Positions 32,012-36,206 of a DNA stretch of 36,206 nt are shown here, one piece after another. Location: the NCBI GenBank assembly GCA_903875055.1, contig CAIQUX010000145.1:1-36206 (forward strand), given 5' to 3'. The notes below the pieces were generated by a model that was given only the letters and a program-made list of their open reading frames with translations, was not told the DNA's origin and did no database searches. Origin of the DNA: an uncultured Bacteroidota bacterium (GTDB lineage: Bacteria; Bacteroidota; Bacteroidia; Chitinophagales; Chitinophagaceae). The translations under genes and the position numbers were made by a program. Position 1 is the first letter of the stretch, and the number at the start of each line of letters is the position of its first letter.

Positions 32012-32962
32012 ATGTCAAACGAAATCGAAAAAGTAAAAGTACTTATCATTGGTTCAGGTCCTGCGGGATACACTGCAGCCATCTATGCCTCGCGTGCCAA
32101 CCTTCACCCCGTCATGTATCAGGGTCTGCAACCTGGTGGACAGTTGATGATCACCACTGAGGTGGAAAATTATCCGGGCTATCCTGAAGGTGTCATGGGA
32201 CCTAAAATGATGCAGGATTTTGAAGGACAAGCCAGACGTATGGGAGCAGACATCCGATGGGGTATTGCAACGAAAGTAGATTTTTCTGTCCGTCCATATA
32301 AGGTTGAAATCGATGAAGAGAAGTGGATCGAAGCAGATGCCATCATCATATCGACCGGTGCTTCTGCCAAATGGCTGGGTATTCCTGAAGAAGAACGACT
32401 GGCAACCACCGGCGGCGGTGTAAGTGCCTGCGCAGTTTGCGATGGTGCCTTTTTTAAAATGAAAGAAGTGGCTATCGTCGGTGCGGGTGATACGGCTTGT
32501 GAAGAAGCAATGTACCTGAGCAAACTTTGCAGCAAAGTACATATGATGATACGCAGTGAAAAAATGCGTGCCAGCAAGGTGATGCAAGAGCGGGTATTAG
32601 CCACACCGAATATTCAGGTCTATTGGGACACGGTGATCGATGAAATTCATGCAGAAGAAAAGATCAGCGCCTTAACAGTGAAAAGCAATAAGGATCAATC
32701 TAAAATCAATATCCCGGTGAGTGCCTTGTTTGTGGCAATAGGCCATAACCCGAACAGCGAAATATTCAAGCCGTACATCGATATGGATGAGGTCGGTTAT
32801 ATCAATACCCAACCTGGAACAACTCGTACCAATCTGGAGGGTATTTTCGCTGCCGGTGACGTACAAGACAAAACCTACCGTCAGGCTGTAACAGCGGCAG
32901 GAAGCGGATGTATGGCCGCTTTGGACACAGAACGTTATCTGAGCGAAAAAGGATTACATTAA
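32012..32962 (+). CDS. trxB: Thioredoxin-disulfide reductase
   Basis: TrxB passes electrons from NADPH via FAD to thioredoxin. The 316-residue length is normal. Motifs are LIIGSGPAGYTAAIYA (FAD), ENYPGYPEGVMGP, the redox pair CAVC (C140, C143) followed by DGAFFK, VGAGDTACEEAMYLS (NADPH), and FAAGDVQDKTYRQAVTAAGSG. The 77-base upstream spacer shows no clear promoter box. The thioredoxin-domain lipoprotein at 8348 is probably not its direct partner because it is exported. Confidence 0.97.
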   Translation: MSNEIEKVKVLIIGSGPAGYTAAIYASRANLHPVMYQGLQPGGQLMITTEVENYPGYPEGVMGPKMMQDFEGQARRMGADIRWGIATKVDFSVRPYKVEIDEEKWIEADAIIISTGASAKWLGIPEEERLATTGGGVSACAVCDGAFFKMKEVAIVGAGDTACEEAMYLSKLCSKVHMMIRSEKMRASKVMQERVLATPNIQVYWDTVIDEIHAEEKISALTVKSNKDQSKINIPVSALFVAIGHNPNSEIFKPYIDMDEVGYINTQPGTTRTNLEGIFAAGDVQDKTYRQAVTAAGSGCMAALDTERYLSEKGLH

Positions 32963-32991
32963 TAGTTAGTTTGAATCGGAACTTTAGCGTG

Positions 32992-33011
32992 ACTTGTCTC
33001 TATTAACAAGT
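32992..33011. repeat. Inverted repeat between trxB and the cytochrome gene
   Basis: ACTTGT (32992-32997) and ACAAGT (33006-33011) pair around an 8-base loop; GTGACTT also occurs directly repeated at 32989 and 33013. There is no convincing T tract. It could be a weak terminator of trxB or a protein site. Confidence 0.3.
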
Positions 33012-33100
33012 TGTGACTTTATGACGTCTTGTTGAGAATTATCATGATACGAATATCTGAATAGACATTGCTTCAGGTAATGAATGAAAGAGTAAATTTT

Positions 33101-34549
33101 ATGAAGCCATTTCTTTATTTATTATTGACTTCCATTTTCTTCGCGTCTTGTCGACCGAAGAAGATGGAAGAAAATTCTCATTTTCCACCTGAGGTACAAA
33201 TCATCTTTACGAATAAATGCGCCACGGCCGGTTGCCATAACGATAAAAGCTTTTACAATGCCGGCGGACTGAATATGACCACCTGGGAATCTCTCTTCAA
33301 AGGTTCGGTAAACGGCACTGTAGTCATTCCATTTGCCCCTTCTCAATCGTCTATAATGCAATTCGTGAATACGTATGTCGATCTCGGGTTGGTGACATCT
33401 CCATCTATGCCTTTGAATGGAACACCGCTCAGCCGCAATGAAGTTTTGTCGATTCGATCTTGGATTGAAAGAGGATGTCCGAATGCCCAGGGCGTGATTC
33501 CGTTTTCAGACCATGCTGCCACAAGAGGCAAAGCCTACATTACCAATCAGGGTTGTGATCTCGTAAGCGTTGTCGATGCGGCAACAGGCATGGTGATGCG
33601 TTATGTGCATGTTGGACATGACCCGGCACTCATTGAATCACCGCATGATATCAAAGTATCGGCTGATGGGAATTACTGGTATGTCTGCTTTTCAAACGGC
33701 TCATACTTTCAGAAGTTTGATGCAACCACTGACAGTTTGATCAGAGAAGTAAATATATCCATAGGCAAATGGAGTGTCATTACACTGAGCAACGATCAAA
33801 AGACAGCCTTCGTTTCGGATCTGGCGAATAACGGACGTCTGGCAGAAATCAATCTCAGTGCCATGACACTGACCAAAACATATGCATCAGGATTATTCAG
33901 CAATCCACATGGAATTGCAGTGACTCGGACGAATGATACATTGTATGTCACATCGCAATATGGCAATATGATTTATCGGCTGATCCGTTCTGTACCTCAG
34001 GTCGATAATATTTCCTTACAAAAAGGCGTAGCTGCTACCTTGAATCCAGGTATCCTTGATCCACATGAGATAGTCTTGAGCCCTGATTTTAAAACCTACT
34101 TTGTCACCTGCCAGGCAAGCAATGAATTACTGGTTGTAGATGCAGGGACGGATACTGTATTAAAATCGATTCCGATGGGAAACTTTCCTTTGGACATGAC
34201 CCTGTCAAAAAAACGGAATCAGTTATATGTCACTTGTCAGGAAGATACAAATCCTATCTTTCCTTTCTTTAAAGGTTCAGTCAAGGTCGTTGATCTCAAT
34301 ACACTCACCGTGATCAAAACGTTCTACGAAAAATTTTATCAGCCTCATGGCATCGCTGTTGACGACAGCCGTGACATGCTCTATGTGGCAAGCACCAACG
34401 CCAATCCTACAGGTCCTTCTCCGCATCATGCGTCAGAGTGCGCGGGACGAATCGGCTATTTTCATGTCATTGATCTGAATACGTGGCTTGATATCATTAC
34501 AACATCCGAATTATCCGTCTTCCCATATAGTGTGGACATAAGAAAGTAA
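33101..34549 (+). CDS. Cytochrome c/beta-propeller lipoprotein with a CX4CH haem motif
   Basis: The protein has 482 residues from the ATG at 33101, with lipobox FASC (C17). Upstream in-frame TTG and ATG codons (33068, 33080) would only add charged residues before the signal peptide. Residues about 30-125 are a small cytochrome c domain: IIFTNKCATAGCH has cysteines C40 and C45 before H46, a four-residue spacing instead of the usual two. SPSMPLNGTPLSRNEVLSIRSWIERGCP supplies the axial methionine and closing helix. Residues about 140-482 are YVTN-type beta-propeller repeats (SVVDAATGMVMRYVHVG, LSNDQKTAFVSDL, LVVDAGTDTVLKSIPMG, LYVTCQ). An electron-transfer or surface-sensing role is inferred. 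Confidence 0.87.
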   Translation: MKPFLYLLLTSIFFASCRPKKMEENSHFPPEVQIIFTNKCATAGCHNDKSFYNAGGLNMTTWESLFKGSVNGTVVIPFAPSQSSIMQFVNTYVDLGLVTSPSMPLNGTPLSRNEVLSIRSWIERGCPNAQGVIPFSDHAATRGKAYITNQGCDLVSVVDAATGMVMRYVHVGHDPALIESPHDIKVSADGNYWYVCFSNGSYFQKFDATTDSLIREVNISIGKWSVITLSNDQKTAFVSDLANNGRLAEINLSAMTLTKTYASGLFSNPHGIAVTRTNDTLYVTSQYGNMIYRLIRSVPQVDNISLQKGVAATLNPGILDPHEIVLSPDFKTYFVTCQASNELLVVDAGTDTVLKSIPMGNFPLDMTLSKKRNQLYVTCQEDTNPIFPFFKGSVKVVDLNTLTVIKTFYEKFYQPHGIAVDDSRDMLYVASTNANPTGPSPHHASECAGRIGYFHVIDLNTWLDIITTSELSVFPYSVDIRK

Positions 34550-34596
34550 GAAAACTGATATTCCTTCATACGATAAAAAAACAAGTTTGAAAGGCA

Positions 34597-35562
34597 TCAA
34601 TATTCCCTATTCAATAAACTTTCAGCCAATTCTTTCAGGTGTATTTTTCGTTTCGAAAGGATAGGTGCTTTCTCTAATAATTCAAACGCACGATCGGAAT
34701 AATGATTGATTTCCTCCAATGTAATTTCCCGTATTTTCTTTCTTTCATAGAAGGAAACCGCATCCTTCACTTTGTCCATTTCAGATGTTGACAAAAGTGA
34801 AATGAACTCTTCACGTTCACTCGTGTCTGCCAGCTCATAAGCTTTAGTAGAGAGAAATGTTTTTTTATTGGAAAGGATATCGCCACCGATCTGCTTTCCT
34901 GTTTTCGATGAATCGCCATAGACATCAAGAAAATCGTCCATCAACTGGAACGCCAGACCAAGCGATTTGCCAAAGTCATAGAGTATTCTTGAACACCCAT
35001 CTGTGGCACCTCCCAGCATGGCACCTAACTTCATCGAGGCGCCCAACAACACAGATGTTTTTAAGGTGATCATCTGCAGATATTGATCCATTGTAACAAA
35101 CTGTTGTTTCTCATAATCCATGTCGAGTTGTTGTCCCTCGCAAATTTGAATGGCGGTCTTGTTAAACAACTGGATGACCGAATGAATGTGTTGGGAATTG
35201 ATCTTGTTGAGATGTTCGTATGCGAATATATTCATCACATCACCCGAAAGGATAGCAGTGGCAGTGCCGTATTTCTCATGCACGGTTGTCTTTCCTCTTC
35301 GCAAAGGCGAATTATCCATGATATCGTCGTGCATGAGTGTGAAGTTGTGAAAAAGCTCTAGTGCCATAGCAGTGTTCATCGCATTACCGTCGATTTCTTC
35401 AAACAGTTCATGACTCATGAGACAAAGCACAGGCCGTATCCGTTTTCCGCCCATATTCAACAGATAAGAGCAAGGCTGATAAAGAGTTGCTGGAAATTCA
35501 GGGAATCGATGTTCGGCAAAGAACGTCTCAAATTTGGCGTGTAATTCTTGAAAGGAGTGCAT
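34597..35562 (-). CDS. Short-chain polyprenyl diphosphate synthetase (FPP/GGPP type)
   Basis: The 321-residue all-helical prenyltransferase condenses isopentenyl diphosphate with allylic diphosphates. It has GGKRIRPVL, the first aspartate motif DDIMD (D79, D80, D83) followed by LRRGKTTVHEKYG, GQQLDMDYE, and the second motif DDFLD (D209, D210, D213). F74 occupies the fifth position before the first motif, and T75 the fourth; an aromatic residue there usually limits products to C15-C20. It would feed quinone, carotenoid or undecaprenyl synthesis. The start is the ATG at 35562. It is divergent from the probable methyltransferase. Confidence 0.93.
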   Translation of the reverse strand: MHSFQELHAKFETFFAEHRFPEFPATLYQPCSYLLNMGGKRIRPVLCLMSHELFEEIDGNAMNTAMALELFHNFTLMHDDIMDNSPLRRGKTTVHEKYGTATAILSGDVMNIFAYEHLNKINSQHIHSVIQLFNKTAIQICEGQQLDMDYEKQQFVTMDQYLQMITLKTSVLLGASMKLGAMLGGATDGCSRILYDFGKSLGLAFQLMDDFLDVYGDSSKTGKQIGGDILSNKKTFLSTKAYELADTSEREEFISLLSTSEMDKVKDAVSFYERKKIREITLEEINHYSDRAFELLEKAPILSKRKIHLKELAESLLNREY

Positions 35563-35566
35563 GCGG

Positions 35567-35574
35567 TAAAAGTA
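35567..35574 (-). promoter_or_regulatory. -7-like box directly before the prenyl synthetase gene (possible leaderless start)
   Basis: The minus strand reads TACTTTTA (35574-35567), one base off TAnnTTTG, ending four bases before the ATG. No -33 TTG is visible. Confidence 0.3.
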
Positions 35575-35677
35575 ATTGAAATCGCGAAATTGTACTATAG
35601 CCCTGAAAAATATTTTTTATCTATGCTTGTCACTTCCATGCATTTCCGGAAACGACGTCGTAATTTCACCCCTTCAC

Positions 35678-36206
35678 ATGCCACATCCTGCACAACTTAC
35701 TGCCTTTATCGCTTCGATCGACCAAAGTCTCCTCGACCAGACTTTTGTAAAACTCACCTTGGCCAATTACAAGGGTAACGAACCTGAGTTGAAAAATATT
35801 TACGTCAAAAAAGTGATCATTAAGGAACAGGATAAACTAAGCTTTACGTTCCGTTTCAAGACCCGTGATATCGTAAAGAACTATAGCTATCAGGAAGGAA
35901 GGTTGACATTGCTCGATTACCTGAACAGTGGTTTCAGGGGCGCTAACCTTTTCACTCTTTCCTTTGATGTACAACTCGAACAGCTGACTGAGCAGGAATG
36001 GAGGACACGCAGATTGAAAGCAAGCCATGCGTCTTTACCGGACGCCACACACGACCGCAATAAGAAGCGGCATCTTGAAGCCAATGCAAGCGCCTATCTC
36101 CATGACCTGAATATTACAAGTGCAGATGGATTGGTATTAAAAAACGCACAGGACAAGTACAAACAAATCAACCATTATATTGAACTTTTGAGCGCATTGC
36201 TGAAAG
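35678..36206 (+). CDS. N-terminal part of a probable SAM-dependent methyltransferase, cut by window edge
   Basis: The frame runs open from the ATG at 35678 to the last base, 176 codons, and is not a stand-alone short gene. The visible part is an N-terminal extension: MPHPAQLTAFIAS, strands NIYVKKVIIKEQDKLSFTFRF, NYSYQEGRLTLLDYLN, then a linker THDRNKKRHLEANASAYLHDLNIT and the helix KNAQDKYKQINHYIELLSALL. The K-Y-K-Q-I-N-x-Y-I-E-L helix with its preceding basic DRNKKR is, from memory, the lead-in of a Bacteroidota methyltransferase family whose SAM motif (DMGSGKGYLTFA-like) would follow past the edge. The SAM domain itself is not in view. TAATTTCA at 35661-35668 is a weak -7-like box. Confidence 0.65.
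   Translation, partial: MPHPAQLTAFIASIDQSLLDQTFVKLTLANYKGNEPELKNIYVKKVIIKEQDKLSFTFRFKTRDIVKNYSYQEGRLTLLDYLNSGFRGANLFTLSFDVQLEQLTEQEWRTRRLKASHASLPDATHDRNKKRHLEANASAYLHDLNITSADGLVLKNAQDKYKQINHYIELLSALLK

Noticed and set aside
1-36206. tRNA genes, rRNA, insertion sequences, prophage or toxin-antitoxin pairs
   Set aside because: Reading the spacers on both strands showed no tRNA-like T-loop/acceptor pairing, transposase motif or terminal inverted repeats, and no paired small genes of toxin-antitoxin type. A covariance-model search was not possible here.

Overview
The window is chromosomal DNA of a Bacteroidota bacterium, most likely in the Chitinophagales/Sphingobacteriales area. The evidence is the gene content (SprB/HYR-type repeat proteins, DUF4249-type lipoprotein, FKBP lipoproteins, LytTR regulator, two-domain exported proteases), the TAnnTTTG-type -7 promoter boxes, and the absence of Shine-Dalgarno-like purine tracts at most starts. 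I see no rRNA or tRNA gene, CRISPR array, insertion sequence or phage gene. The genes at both window edges are cut.

Layout. 1-3020 (minus): a giant exported repeat adhesin, truncated at the left edge, and upstream of it a short paralogue of its N-terminal part. 3358-6013 (minus): DedA membrane protein, queE (7-deazaguanine synthesis) and folD (one-carbon metabolism). 6310-7125 (minus) is an unknown exported protein, divergent from a PerM/AI-2E-family permease (7290-8324). 8348-9073 (minus) is a rhodanese-thioredoxin fusion lipoprotein. 9210-14696 (minus) holds a run of genes: a small unknown protein, the ITP/XTP pyrophosphatase, a hot-dog thioesterase, a NrnA-like DHH phosphoesterase and three tandem FKBP prolyl isomerases, ending in a strong hairpin terminator.

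14759-24478 (plus): ilvE, a catalytically degenerate Gfo/Idh/MocA protein, an envelope lipoprotein, a polyprenyl-phosphate sugar transferase, an M1 metallopeptidase with a predicted outer-membrane barrel, an M14-type zinc peptidase and a solitary HsdR_N nuclease-like protein. The middle five are closely spaced and look like one envelope operon. 24484-27166 (minus): FAH-family hydrolase, pth, an exported unknown and a LytTR response regulator.

27317-30608 (plus), divergent from the LytTR regulator: a four-gene cassette for a CDP-activated 6-deoxyhexose (rfbF, rfbG, an RmlC-type epimerase and an RmlD-type reductase). Then come a tiny Cys-containing lipoprotein, a DUF4249 lipoprotein, trxB and a cytochrome c/beta-propeller lipoprotein. 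34597-35562 (minus) is a short-chain polyprenyl synthetase, divergent from the start of a probable SAM-dependent methyltransferase that runs off the right edge.

Most of the window is ordinary core genome. The points most worth a second look are: the CDP-sugar cassette and the inverted repeat in front of it; the degenerate Gfo/Idh protein heading the sugar-transferase/peptidase operon; the three FKBP paralogues that each carry a decayed first FKBP domain; and a recurring arrangement in which a -7-like box ends 4-5 bases before the start codon, suggesting leaderless transcripts. I did not find a clear new defence or mobile system.
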